Below are positions 16,557 to 26,846 of a stretch of DNA of 28,496 nt, piece after piece (within the stretch, counting starts at the first letter, position 1; the number at the start of each line of letters is the position of its first letter). Source of the DNA: a virus; IMG/VR virus record IMGVR_UViG_3300002514_000083, positions 1 to 28,496 of that record; one strand, written 5' to 3'. The position numbers were made by a program, and so were the translations under genes. Under the pieces are notes generated by a model. The model was not told where the DNA came from and searched no databases. It saw nothing but the letters and a program-made list of their open reading frames with translations.

Positions 16557-19500
16557 ATGGGCATAAAAGATTTATTCAGTGAAAAGACAACAGGAATAAT
16601 TGCAAAAACCAGCCTCGAAGAAGAGGTTGTTCGCAATACTCCTGAGTTAGAGTCTTCAGAAAATATAAAAGAACAAAGAGAAAGAATAGATCGATTTATT
16701 CCTCTTGTAGATTTCAGCGATCCAAACAACTTTGTTCATTATGGTTCGGCCGAGGCCTACTATAAGGATGCGATTTCTCGCATATACAATCAATATCCTT
16801 ATGATGGTACCGCTCGCGAGAAGCAAGAATTCTTTAATAAGTCAGCATATCTTGACTTATATTTGTTTGAAAATGAATATCCACGCACAACTGGTTATAT
16901 TAATTTTTCTGCTGATGGGTGGGGGACTATTTCAAGCCCAGGTTCTGCTTTAACTGGTGCTGGTGATAGTCCTCACGGAGGGTTCGGTGCCCCTGCCTCC
17001 GCAGACTTAGAATACATTAAGGTTGTCGGCGGCCCACATACCGCCTCCGGTGGCATGTCTGGCTCTTTGGCATTGACATTTGATGATTCCAATATTTACA
17101 ACTCTGATATTTATGGCTTCGAAGGTGTCGATTCCATGGGCAGAGTGGGTACGCGAGAATCAAACCTTAAATTTGATTTGTCGAAAGGAGTTTCAACAGA
17201 ATTTTGGATCAAAAAAGGAGATTATCAATATGGACGAGCTAGAGGCTCGGTCATGATCGTCTCCAGCACGCCCAGTGAATACGACGGCCACTATCTTGTC
17301 ATGTCGTCTTCTGACGGAACAGGAAGGCAGTATCAATTTGATGATGATCAAGACGGATCCCAGACCGGCACCACTTTGACTAATCCTCGTCGTGTGCGCA
17401 TCGATATCACTGGCGATTCGTCGGCAAATGCTATAGCTGCTAAGGTTGTTACAGCAATTAATCACGAGAACGGCCATAACGGCAAAATAATCGCATCGCA
17501 GCCCAGCGCCATGAGCAATGTAGTTCAGCTAATACAGGCGACTCATGGTCCCGCGGGAAATCATGGTATTTTCAATTACTTCTCTCTGCCTCCGCATAAT
17601 ACCCCTATCAGTGCCGTGCCCGCCCACACGGTATATCAGCCATATAGTTTCTCATCCTCAGTAGATTTTATCTCCCCCACATCACGCGTTGCCCACCGAG
17701 CCCGGCCGGCAGAGGAAGCAGTCTTTGATCTCTGGAATGGGGCCGCCTCATCGAGCGTTGGATATGGACGATTGTTGATAACCTTGTCTGGTAGCAGCAA
17801 CTCAGAGAATCCGTTTAAAGTTCATCTCGCTTCTGGTTCGAATGTATGGGATATGTCTTTTGGAGGATCAACCACCACCACTGCATCCCTAAAAGATACT
17901 TGGAACCATGTTGCTTTCACATTCCTGTCCAGTTCGGCCGATAACCAGTTGCAGACAAATTTTTACTTAAACGGGACCCTACAAGATTCTCAGACGACCA
18001 CCACGGTTCCCTTTGGTCAAGTGACCGGCTCTCTTATCGCATATATCGGCGCCCTTCAAACAGCGCCTTCCGGCAACTCCTATTTTGATGGTACCAGCGC
18101 AGCGCTTAATATGACTGGATATGGTAAGTTTTCTGGCTCTCTTGACGAGTTCCGCTATTGGAAAAGCAAAAGAACAGAAAGAGATATTCAGAGAAACTGG
18201 TGGACTCAAGTTCGCGGCGGAACAAACAAGGACATTGCGAACGCCGAATTGGGCGTTTATTATAAGTTCAACGAAGGAATTACGGGCACAAGCTCAGTCG
18301 ATAGATCTGTTTTAGATTACTCCGGCCGCATTTCAAATGGAGACTGGGTTGGGTACCCAAGCAGCAATGCTAGAAACACTGGATCGGCCATCATCTCCGC
18401 CTCCGCAGCCCCATCAGAATTTGAAGATCCGATTATATACTCGCATCATGACGAGGTTCAATCTCTTTATAATACGCTTGCTGCAACCGGCAGTGTATAT
18501 GATAATCAGAACAATGCGAGCATAAAAGATTCTATTCCTTCGTGGATCCAAGAAGATGAGGAACTTAACGGCGCCGGCCACTTAGATAAAATTACGCAGA
18601 TTATGGGATCATATTTTGATACTCTGCATTTACAGGTGGAGAGCCTTTCAGAATTCGCAGAAGCTTCATATCCAACAGCCAGTCATATGAAAACGGTACC
18701 GTTTTCAGATCACTTGTTGAGTTCACAAGGGCTTTATGCACCAGAAATATTCGTCGAAGCTAGCATCCTTGAGCATTTCGCGAATCGAAAAGATGATAAA
18801 GAATACTCTGTTGATATAAATGATGTAAAGAATCAAATTTATCAGAACATATACAACAACCTTATCTTTATTTATAAATCAAAAGGAACTGAAAAAGCGT
18901 TCCGCAACCTCATTCACTGCTATGGGCTTGGGGATGAAGTTATCAAATTTAATGCTTACGGCAACAATACGACATTTAAGCTCGATGATACATATTATAA
19001 TAGCACAATAAGAAAAAATTATATCGATTTTAACAGCCTTGATCGTTTCGGCGGAACGGTATATCAGAATTCTTCTAGTAATACTGAAACTACTGATGTG
19101 ACCTATGTTTCCGGAACAAACGCCAACTTTGCAAACACGGCAGAGGTGGAGGTCATCTTCCCACGAAAACTCGAATTTTCAGACACTGGCCATTTCTATA
19201 CTCCGTTTTTGTCCGCATCAATCTTCGGCTACCACACGGCTTCAGCGGATCCATCCAAGTTCAATTGGCCGGCCAACACTATACTCGATCAAAACTTTGA
19301 AATTTACGCTGTCCGGACACATGAAGAATCAAAAGATGTATATTTCCAGATAACCTCAAGCGCGCTTCCGGGATTTAGCCTGACTAGTAGTGTATACAGC
19401 AATGTATATGATAATCAAAAGTGGAACTTCGCAGTTAGATTCAAAGATGCAAAGTGGCCCTATTCTACGGGCATCACTGGATCTGGTACCCCCAATGATG

Positions 19501-22500
19501 TTAAAATGGAGTTTATCGGATACAATACTGAATATGGCGTAGTCAAAAATCAATTTTCCTTAACTGCATCGGGTCTCAATGATAAATTCTTGACCGGACA
19601 TAGGAGATACTATGCTGGAGCCTCACGAACCAACTTCACCGGCGCCATCGCAACAAATACAGATGTAAAAATATCATCAGTGCGCCATTGGGCCACATAT
19701 CTTAATGATGCCGTAATTAAGGCACACTCTCTGGATCCAGAAAACTTTGGTGTTCTTCATCCTGCCCGTAATACCATATTTGCCGCAGACTCCACAGATT
19801 ATAAGGTCGACAACAATGAACTCTTAGAGAGTGAAACGCTGGCCTTGCACTGGGACTTCTCACAAATAACCGGCTCTGATGCGCTTGGTCAGTTTGAGGT
19901 TGACGACGCTTGTTCAGGATCCGTATCTCTTCGATCTCGTTATCCAAGTGACGGAAACTTATCGCACATCATAGCCAATATGTACGCCGGCCGCGGATAT
20001 TTCCCTTCTACAACAAGCTCCGCTAAAGTCGTTGATAAGAATTATGTCGCATCTTCAAAGCAAAGACTGCCGGAAGTAGTTAATAGTGATGATGCAGTTA
20101 ATGTGTTGTCGCAGGACGACGATCTTTTCCCCAGCGATCCCGCAGTTTCACAGACATTCTTTGCTTTTGAAAAGAGCATGTACGGAATAATCTCTCAGGA
20201 GATGTTAAATATATTCGGAACGATTGTTGAGTTTAATAATCTTATTGGCGAAGTAACAAGCAAATATCGCAGCGGCTACAAAGACTTAGACAGGTTGCGC
20301 GCACTATTCTTTGAGAAAATCGAGAACAATCCGGATCTCGACAAGTTTATCGATTACTATAAATGGATCGATAATTCTTTGTCTGTAATGATCCAGCAGC
20401 TAGTTCCAGCTTCAGCAAATGTTGCAGACGAGATCAGAACTGTTGTTGAGAGCCACATTTTCGAAAGAAGTAGCTACCGGCACCAATATCCGATGGTCAA
20501 CGATCTAAATACCGCGGCCACGGCGATTGAGGGGGTTGAGGGGGGCGTGAAAGGAATAGGGGAGCTTGCCTATGACTGGAAACATGGCCACGCCCCCGTA
20601 AGTGATGCTCAGGGCACAAATGCTCTTTGGTGGAGAGAAAGAGCAGGTAGGGACAATGCACGCTTCGGAACATCCACATCGATAAACAGCGCCAGAGGAT
20701 CCATTAACGATATTATACTGAGTTTTAATTCTTCTTCTTATAGTAAAGAGCACTTTGGCGGGCAGGGAACAGACAGATATCAGGGATCCTCTTATTCTTT
20801 GAGGCAGCTATCTTCCCCGTTTAAGCTTACTGCGGATATTAAATCATCTCCTGATCGACTTATCCATGGCGGCTATAACTTTCCAAGATCACAAAAACCT
20901 GATCTTGTGGCCAATATCATCCGACCGGGCTCCCCTACGAGCTTGAAGGTTTCGAAAGGTAGCTTTAAGGATATTGCCGCGGCTGAAACTGGGAAGCCTA
21001 TTGTCGAAACAAAAAGAAGGTTTGAACAAACAACAACAGACAACTCTTCTATAAGCGGAGAATTTGAAGGAGATGGAAAAGCCGAGGTGTTCTCTCCAGT
21101 GGTACTGTACAGTTCATCTGCGACCACCGGATACATATCCAACACTAGCAATGTAGAGTTCGCAGGCTATCATACAGATGTCTATGGTCCATCATACGAA
21201 ACTCCAATGCAGGGCCCCTTTACTGGTGAGCATGTTGGAGGAAAGCAACATAGGCATATTTCTCCCACTATAAACCCTGCACTAACTTCTTCCGACAACC
21301 GCCCAGAAGCATGGGAGGTACATAACGGAAATACCTTTACAACCAGAAGTTCCATGCATTACCCGCCGGCGTATGCTAGTTATCATCGTGATGGCCTGGC
21401 CAAACGACCGGTTAATATCAAGAATGTACAGTATTCAACGGCCTCTGCTATTCTAGGAAACTATTCAAATACTTATGAAATTGTGCAGACTTCTGACCGG
21501 TCTATTAATAAAAGTGATTTCGTCAGAAATGAAGGGTACAGTAGCGCTAGCGCCGGAACAGAGGTGTTTTCAGATCTGGTGGACTACACAAAGCCCACGA
21601 GAAGAAAGACGCCTCATGTTATTGTTGAAAGATTTTCTGCTCCTGGAGATCCAGCTACCATGGGTGATGCAGCCGGCGGCTCTGGTTTGGATTTCTCGTC
21701 TGCACAATATTCTCCATATAATAATTTAAATTACAGAAATCTTGTAATTCGACAACCATTGCAGTCTCAATTGGTCGAGAGATCTGAACAATTTGGAATT
21801 CGTTCCGGTTCTTTCATTTCAGAGGCTGAATATTATACTTTGAATACCACTGCGAGCTATCACAAGGTTAACGCAAATAAACTTCAGCGAATAGTCTATA
21901 CAAATGACCAATTCGGAGGCAACGCCGCGGCGTGTGGAACTGGCTCTATGTATGATAACTATTATGTTCAACACATGATTCCAAGATCTGATAGGCAATA
22001 TACTTGGATAAATGCGTCCGTCTTGAGCAGTGATCCAGAATCTCTTGGCTATTTCCCAAAAGATGGTCTTGCGTCCTCATCCGCGGGATTGGTCGCTGCT
22101 GTGAGCTTTGTTAGTTCCAGCGCCATGGGTGCGGAAAATCTCTTAGGTAGCGCTGTTGGGACTGTGCCGGTACCGTATGCGAGAGCTACTAATCCTGCCG
22201 AGTTTACGCCCGTTGATTTTGTTGGGCTTAATACATCTATAGTAGAGCCAATATCGGGTTCAGATTTTACCCTAGGGTATGCTTTACCGGCATCTTCTTA
22301 CAATTATTATAACTGGGCCGACATGGGCGCCTATGCTCTGGCAACATCAAACCCCGAATCGTTCTTACAAAGAATTGGCTATTGGACCGCGACAAACAAA
22401 ACTTTCCGCGACGATGCATATGCGCTAAATTCTATTCTCTCCCACCGCAACGGCCCATACGGTCACCCAACTTGGAAGCAAATTAGGGTTGGCGAAGGCG

Positions 22501-25500
22501 CTCTAGCAAGATTTTATCGTAGAAACAATATCTATACCCACACTCCACTTGGGGGTGTCGAAAAAACCGTAAGCACTCCAAATGGCCTCATGACTGTTAG
22601 GGACAAATATGCATCATCACTATTTATTTCTCAGTCCGTTGTTACTTCTAGGTGTAAACCAATTACACAGCAGTTGTTGGTTAAGTCTGGAGTGAGGCGC
22701 ACTATCGAAGTCAGCGCTGATTATATCAAGGCCGTTGTGGTCAGATCAACATATGCAAACGGCATAACATACTTTGATGATAATAATTTCAACCAAAAGA
22801 CTGGAATTAAGGCAAGGAGAGGGTTCTCTTCTTATGATGAGATAAAGAAAATGTATCTTTACGGCGCACTGGACTCCACAACCAGTCCAGTAGTTGGAGT
22901 AAGAAGGGTTCACTATTCAGAGGTGGTATATCCGTCAATCGCCAATTCATATACAAACAAGGTCCGCGGCAGAACAGGCTATCAGAATAACTTCTGGAGA
23001 GACAGCAGAACAGACAGGACAACTCTTGCAGCAACCAAGAAGGATAGAAATTCCATGGGTTATGTCCTTGCACAGAGTGCTTGGGCCCTTGATGCCGATG
23101 AAACTTTTGCAGAACAGACGCAGACGACATATCCGGTCACTGGTGGGTTAGTTGGCCATGCTGCAACGGGCTATAAGCCCGGTGAGTTGCAAAATCGAAA
23201 TGTGCAGTTCCACTCAGGCAGTCGACAAGGCGGCGGCCGGAAGTTCTTAAGAGGCGGCCCTCTATACTCTCGATACCACATAATGCCAACAACAGCCTCA
23301 GTTATACCGCGGTGGGGTATGGTTGGAGTTCAAAACCACTTGAGAACCCCTGGTATTTCAGACTACAACTTCGGCCTACATAAAGGTTCAATGTTCCGAG
23401 GACAGGCGAAATGGGAAGCAGGCACCAAAGCAGGGAGAGCTTATGGTACCGCAAGCGCGTTCACCGCCTCGGCCCGGGCCCCATTCGCTGATACTTATGA
23501 TGAATGGTTTTCCGAGATAAGATCAAAAGGACAGGCGATGTCCATCATTCCAGAGTTTCGCATAAGCGAGCATATGAGTTTCTATAAGAACAATGATTAT
23601 GATTTCACAGTGACGAATCCGATAGCTTTACAAATACCAGGCGCGCCAACTGGATCTAATATACCGCAAAACGAGTCAGAAGATAAATTCTATAAAGTGT
23701 TTACAAATTCAGACTTCCTTAAACATTTTGATATCATAAAAGACGACCACAAGGACTTTGTTGAGCCATGGTCTATAACGATAAAATGCAAGGCAATTAA
23801 GAAATTCATCGCATATGATGGGTTCTATCCAGCAGAGAGAACTTTGCAGATGGCGTCACAATTCTCGAAATCGTATGGTAGCCACATTAAATATACGGGC
23901 GCCAACCGCGCCCAGGCCGCGGCCTTAAGGTCATTTGTTACGCCACTCTTCGCACCGGGAATCCTTTATAATACCATCAAATCAGGCATTGCCGTTGATT
24001 ACCCGATTATGACCGGCTCATTCGCCAAACGGCCCATCTTCGACCTGAACAGCGCCTATACTGATCCCGCCACCGCAACCGGCGAATATCAACAACAACT
24101 TTATTCTGCTTCATTTGCTATAGCTAGTAACTCTAGGCCAGTAGCTGCAACCTACGATCACGGCCATGGCTGGGATAAGAGAATACCATTCGAAGCGCTT
24201 CTGGAACCAGAACGCTATATGTCGTATGTTAATATCGCCGATGACGAGCCTAGCCCCTACTGTTGGGTGGATGCTACATCATCCTGGGCCGGCCGGGGCA
24301 ACAATTTATATAAATATATGATGCACAATTTCTTGGCGGAGACAACAAGTTTCTTTATGAAAGGTGGTACCACAACATCGCTTAAATCAAAGCCAGAGTC
24401 AGAATGGTTGTCCATAACGCCCGGCAGACCATATGGTATGAGAATCAAGATTCGCCGAAGTATGAACTCTGTTAAGCCCCCGACCGGTCCATGGGGAGAA
24501 TTTCCACTTCCACAAAATGCGGCATTGTTTAGCGCATATGAGCCTGAAGTCGTCGAAATTGGAGATTACGAGGCCACGCAGATGCGAGCCATGGGCGCGG
24601 GGAGCAACAATGCAACGCCGAGAGAGAATTTTACAATGTACAGCCGTCCGTCTGCTTTCGGTCCGCCCCTTGCCGGAGTCATGCCCACCAACAACGCCGG
24701 CATGTATCGGGCCAGTGGATCTATTTTCGAATTTGGTTCTGATAACGGCATATACGGTTCCCACACTCCTCCATATTATGATGGAGAATCATGGATTGAC
24801 ATAGTGCACTACTCCAAGGGATTAGTTGCTGTTTCCAGCAGCCACCCGACCAGGCCGCACACATGGGCCATGGTCTCTGGAAGTGATGTCGAATATCCAG
24901 CATACCAGCCAACAATGACTGAGATTTTCTCTCTGGCCAACGCCGCCGTGTTCAACTCTGGAGATGGAGGTACACCAGGAGATGGAACTTTTGTTAGGTA
25001 TTGGCGCTATGATCAAGAGGAGCTGGGCAGAAACCTAGGTTCAGCGATACCAAGCTCTTATCACCGGTACAACGCGGCTGGAATAGGGCCCGCCGGCGGG
25101 AGCTATATTAACAATTGGGCAATGCAAGGCGATGCAAGTTTGAACATTTTCAAGCAGGACGGGACTCGCTGGTCTATCGAGTCTAAATTCGAAACCCCAA
25201 TGCTTAATTTTAACCATGTTACTTCTTCAGATGGTACTTTCACGCCGCGAGATTCTCTGGATGCTAGCAGCACCATACCGAGAGGAATGTGGCATCAATT
25301 TGGTCGCCTTCCAAAAGCCGACGAAGGTGTGTTTCTTGAAGTTACTGATATTCCGGATGGTTGGCTTGCAAATCATCCAAGCGCAACCTTGATTCATGAT
25401 CCTGCTGGCATCATAAGCGCCAACAATCGAACCCCGCGAATCCATGATAATCTCACCTCGGCAAACATCTCAACAATATCTTATTATAATCAGTATAATT

Positions 25501-26846
25501 TGCCCCAAGCATCTTTTTCTGCGTTTGGATCGGATTATTCGGTTCAAAGTATGGGTTCATTGATCGATGTTTGTGGCTTTGGTACTGCCCCTAAAAAATT
25601 CGGCAAATTGCGAGGATCAAAAAAGATTTGGGAAGCTATAGTTGCAATACCGTTTATTATTAAAAAAGGAAGGAGAAAGTTTTTCACCCTGCCACCTGAT
25701 GACTCTGGCGTAATGCCAGGCCCATCCATAGCAGATCAGATGATCAAGATGCAAAAATATGTTATACCGCCAAAATTCGATTTCACTAGAAACGATACAG
25801 CCAAGAAAATCGCCATGTATATCTTTGAGTTCGAGCATAAACTTGATAAAGATGATCTCTCGCACATTTGGCAGAACTTGCCGCCAAAACTTGGCGTCAA
25901 GGCAGAGTCGGCGCGAGCAACAGTCTCTCACGAGCTGTTTACAAATGAATTAATGGGGAATTGGAAGTCAGTTGCTAACCTACAAGCTACCACTACAGAG
26001 CGCTCTGGGATCAAATCAGAGGTGAGATGGATGGTGTTTAAAGCGAAACAAAGAGCAAAGACAGACTATTTTGGTACCATGGGCAACGCCCAACATTCGG
26101 CATATGCAGATATACCGGAGTATAGCTATAACTGGCCATATGACTTCTGCTCAATTGTTGAGATGGCGAGCCTTGAACCGGAGATTGAGTTCGGAGTGGA
26201 AGAAATGAAGCTCAAAGATGCAGTGCAAGCAAAATTGAACGCTGAAGCTGAAGCTTGGTTTGGCGCGACACTAGGCACAGTTGGCGGTACCTCCGCCGGC
26301 GCAGCGCAGTTCCAATCCATTCTCAGTACAGGCCCCGCCGGAATCACCAATAACATCAGCGCATTCACCAGTAATTTAGTCACAGACGAAGACAAGAAAG
26401 CACAGCGCTCCGCAGAGTGGGCCAACTTCATGGCCTCTTCCAATAAATCCCTCACCGGCGTATGGGATGATTATGCTAACGACCTCGCCATCGATGAAGG
26501 CGTCGACGAGTTCAATTGGGGTAGCTTTACTTCTCTCCTCTCCTCTATTCTTATCATTATCGGGGGTACCGTCGCGGCCATCATGACCGGTGGCGCCGCC
26601 GGCGTCCTAATCATGGGCCTAGCCGCGGTGTCCTCAGCGTTGTCCGCCGCCGGCTCCGGATATCTCTATGCTAGATACCCCGAAGCCATTGCTGAAAAAG
26701 TGGAACCTATCCTCTGGCGGCAACAGGGAAACTGGATTAACAATGCTGTAATCCCCACGGCCAGAGACAGAGAGCATGGAACTCATTTCTTGAAAACCAC
26801 CAGTACTGGTACCAGCCACAGCATCACCGGTGGAGGCAACTTATAA
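16557..26846 (+). CDS. Giant tail/baseplate protein with LamG domains and tail-protein-I-like core (3,429 aa)
   Basis: One open frame of 10.3 kb. The N-terminal about 100 residues end in NKSAYLDLYLFENEYPRTTG. Residues about 200-570 form a LamG/concanavalin-like domain (STEFWIKK, VFDLWNG, TWNHVAFTF, FYLNGTLQDS, GSLDEFRYWK). It is split near residues 221-387 by an inserted beta module (IVSSTPSEYDGHY, DANAIAAKV-like segment). Residues about 765-790 read IYNNLIFIYKSKGTEKAFRN, resembling the KGT motif of tail protein I / gp7-type wedge proteins. A second LamG-like region is near 905-1085. Residues about 3324-3370 are a Gly/Ala hydrophobic segment (LIIIGGTVAAIMTGGAAGVL). The position after gp6 is that of T4 gp7, so it may be the wedge's long arm combined with receptor-binding domains. 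The ribosome site is GAGG (about 16541-16544). Boundaries and function of the middle 2,200 residues are not resolved. Confidence 0.75.
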   Translation: MGIKDLFSEKTTGIIAKTSLEEEVVRNTPELESSENIKEQRERIDRFIPLVDFSDPNNFVHYGSAEAYYKDAISRIYNQYPYDGTAREKQEFFNKSAYLDLYLFENEYPRTTGYINFSADGWGTISSPGSALTGAGDSPHGGFGAPASADLEYIKVVGGPHTASGGMSGSLALTFDDSNIYNSDIYGFEGVDSMGRVGTRESNLKFDLSKGVSTEFWIKKGDYQYGRARGSVMIVSSTPSEYDGHYLVMSSSDGTGRQYQFDDDQDGSQTGTTLTNPRRVRIDITGDSSANAIAAKVVTAINHENGHNGKIIASQPSAMSNVVQLIQATHGPAGNHGIFNYFSLPPHNTPISAVPAHTVYQPYSFSSSVDFISPTSRVAHRARPAEEAVFDLWNGAASSSVGYGRLLITLSGSSNSENPFKVHLASGSNVWDMSFGGSTTTTASLKDTWNHVAFTFLSSSADNQLQTNFYLNGTLQDSQTTTTVPFGQVTGSLIAYIGALQTAPSGNSYFDGTSAALNMTGYGKFSGSLDEFRYWKSKRTERDIQRNWWTQVRGGTNKDIANAELGVYYKFNEGITGTSSVDRSVLDYSGRISNGDWVGYPSSNARNTGSAIISASAAPSEFEDPIIYSHHDEVQSLYNTLAATGSVYDNQNNASIKDSIPSWIQEDEELNGAGHLDKITQIMGSYFDTLHLQVESLSEFAEASYPTASHMKTVPFSDHLLSSQGLYAPEIFVEASILEHFANRKDDKEYSVDINDVKNQIYQNIYNNLIFIYKSKGTEKAFRNLIHCYGLGDEVIKFNAYGNNTTFKLDDTYYNSTIRKNYIDFNSLDRFGGTVYQNSSSNTETTDVTYVSGTNANFANTAEVEVIFPRKLEFSDTGHFYTPFLSASIFGYHTASADPSKFNWPANTILDQNFEIYAVRTHEESKDVYFQITSSALPGFSLTSSVYSNVYDNQKWNFAVRFKDAKWPYSTGITGSGTPNDVKMEFIGYNTEYGVVKNQFSLTASGLNDKFLTGHRRYYAGASRTNFTGAIATNTDVKISSVRHWATYLNDAVIKAHSLDPENFGVLHPARNTIFAADSTDYKVDNNELLESETLALHWDFSQITGSDALGQFEVDDACSGSVSLRSRYPSDGNLSHIIANMYAGRGYFPSTTSSAKVVDKNYVASSKQRLPEVVNSDDAVNVLSQDDDLFPSDPAVSQTFFAFEKSMYGIISQEMLNIFGTIVEFNNLIGEVTSKYRSGYKDLDRLRALFFEKIENNPDLDKFIDYYKWIDNSLSVMIQQLVPASANVADEIRTVVESHIFERSSYRHQYPMVNDLNTAATAIEGVEGGVKGIGELAYDWKHGHAPVSDAQGTNALWWRERAGRDNARFGTSTSINSARGSINDIILSFNSSSYSKEHFGGQGTDRYQGSSYSLRQLSSPFKLTADIKSSPDRLIHGGYNFPRSQKPDLVANIIRPGSPTSLKVSKGSFKDIAAAETGKPIVETKRRFEQTTTDNSSISGEFEGDGKAEVFSPVVLYSSSATTGYISNTSNVEFAGYHTDVYGPSYETPMQGPFTGEHVGGKQHRHISPTINPALTSSDNRPEAWEVHNGNTFTTRSSMHYPPAYASYHRDGLAKRPVNIKNVQYSTASAILGNYSNTYEIVQTSDRSINKSDFVRNEGYSSASAGTEVFSDLVDYTKPTRRKTPHVIVERFSAPGDPATMGDAAGGSGLDFSSAQYSPYNNLNYRNLVIRQPLQSQLVERSEQFGIRSGSFISEAEYYTLNTTASYHKVNANKLQRIVYTNDQFGGNAAACGTGSMYDNYYVQHMIPRSDRQYTWINASVLSSDPESLGYFPKDGLASSSAGLVAAVSFVSSSAMGAENLLGSAVGTVPVPYARATNPAEFTPVDFVGLNTSIVEPISGSDFTLGYALPASSYNYYNWADMGAYALATSNPESFLQRIGYWTATNKTFRDDAYALNSILSHRNGPYGHPTWKQIRVGEGALARFYRRNNIYTHTPLGGVEKTVSTPNGLMTVRDKYASSLFISQSVVTSRCKPITQQLLVKSGVRRTIEVSADYIKAVVVRSTYANGITYFDDNNFNQKTGIKARRGFSSYDEIKKMYLYGALDSTTSPVVGVRRVHYSEVVYPSIANSYTNKVRGRTGYQNNFWRDSRTDRTTLAATKKDRNSMGYVLAQSAWALDADETFAEQTQTTYPVTGGLVGHAATGYKPGELQNRNVQFHSGSRQGGGRKFLRGGPLYSRYHIMPTTASVIPRWGMVGVQNHLRTPGISDYNFGLHKGSMFRGQAKWEAGTKAGRAYGTASAFTASARAPFADTYDEWFSEIRSKGQAMSIIPEFRISEHMSFYKNNDYDFTVTNPIALQIPGAPTGSNIPQNESEDKFYKVFTNSDFLKHFDIIKDDHKDFVEPWSITIKCKAIKKFIAYDGFYPAERTLQMASQFSKSYGSHIKYTGANRAQAAALRSFVTPLFAPGILYNTIKSGIAVDYPIMTGSFAKRPIFDLNSAYTDPATATGEYQQQLYSASFAIASNSRPVAATYDHGHGWDKRIPFEALLEPERYMSYVNIADDEPSPYCWVDATSSWAGRGNNLYKYMMHNFLAETTSFFMKGGTTTSLKSKPESEWLSITPGRPYGMRIKIRRSMNSVKPPTGPWGEFPLPQNAALFSAYEPEVVEIGDYEATQMRAMGAGSNNATPRENFTMYSRPSAFGPPLAGVMPTNNAGMYRASGSIFEFGSDNGIYGSHTPPYYDGESWIDIVHYSKGLVAVSSSHPTRPHTWAMVSGSDVEYPAYQPTMTEIFSLANAAVFNSGDGGTPGDGTFVRYWRYDQEELGRNLGSAIPSSYHRYNAAGIGPAGGSYINNWAMQGDASLNIFKQDGTRWSIESKFETPMLNFNHVTSSDGTFTPRDSLDASSTIPRGMWHQFGRLPKADEGVFLEVTDIPDGWLANHPSATLIHDPAGIISANNRTPRIHDNLTSANISTISYYNQYNLPQASFSAFGSDYSVQSMGSLIDVCGFGTAPKKFGKLRGSKKIWEAIVAIPFIIKKGRRKFFTLPPDDSGVMPGPSIADQMIKMQKYVIPPKFDFTRNDTAKKIAMYIFEFEHKLDKDDLSHIWQNLPPKLGVKAESARATVSHELFTNELMGNWKSVANLQATTTERSGIKSEVRWMVFKAKQRAKTDYFGTMGNAQHSAYADIPEYSYNWPYDFCSIVEMASLEPEIEFGVEEMKLKDAVQAKLNAEAEAWFGATLGTVGGTSAGAAQFQSILSTGPAGITNNISAFTSNLVTDEDKKAQRSAEWANFMASSNKSLTGVWDDYANDLAIDEGVDEFNWGSFTSLLSSILIIIGGTVAAIMTGGAAGVLIMGLAAVSSALSAAGSGYLYARYPEAIAEKVEPILWRQQGNWINNAVIPTARDREHGTHFLKTTSTGTSHSITGGGNL
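17221..17717 (+). other. Inserted module (~165 aa) that splits the LamG domain of the 3,429-aa protein
   Basis: The first LamG strand (STEFWIKK) and the next expected strand (AVFDLWNG) are separated by about 165 residues of a different beta module. It includes MIVSSTPSEYDGHYLVMSS, RQYQFDDDQDGSQTGTT, RVRIDITGD and AIAAKVVTAINHENG. I recognise this module type as a recurring unit in large marine-phage structural proteins, where it also occurs outside LamG. The edges are estimated from the interrupted LamG pattern. Confidence 0.5.
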
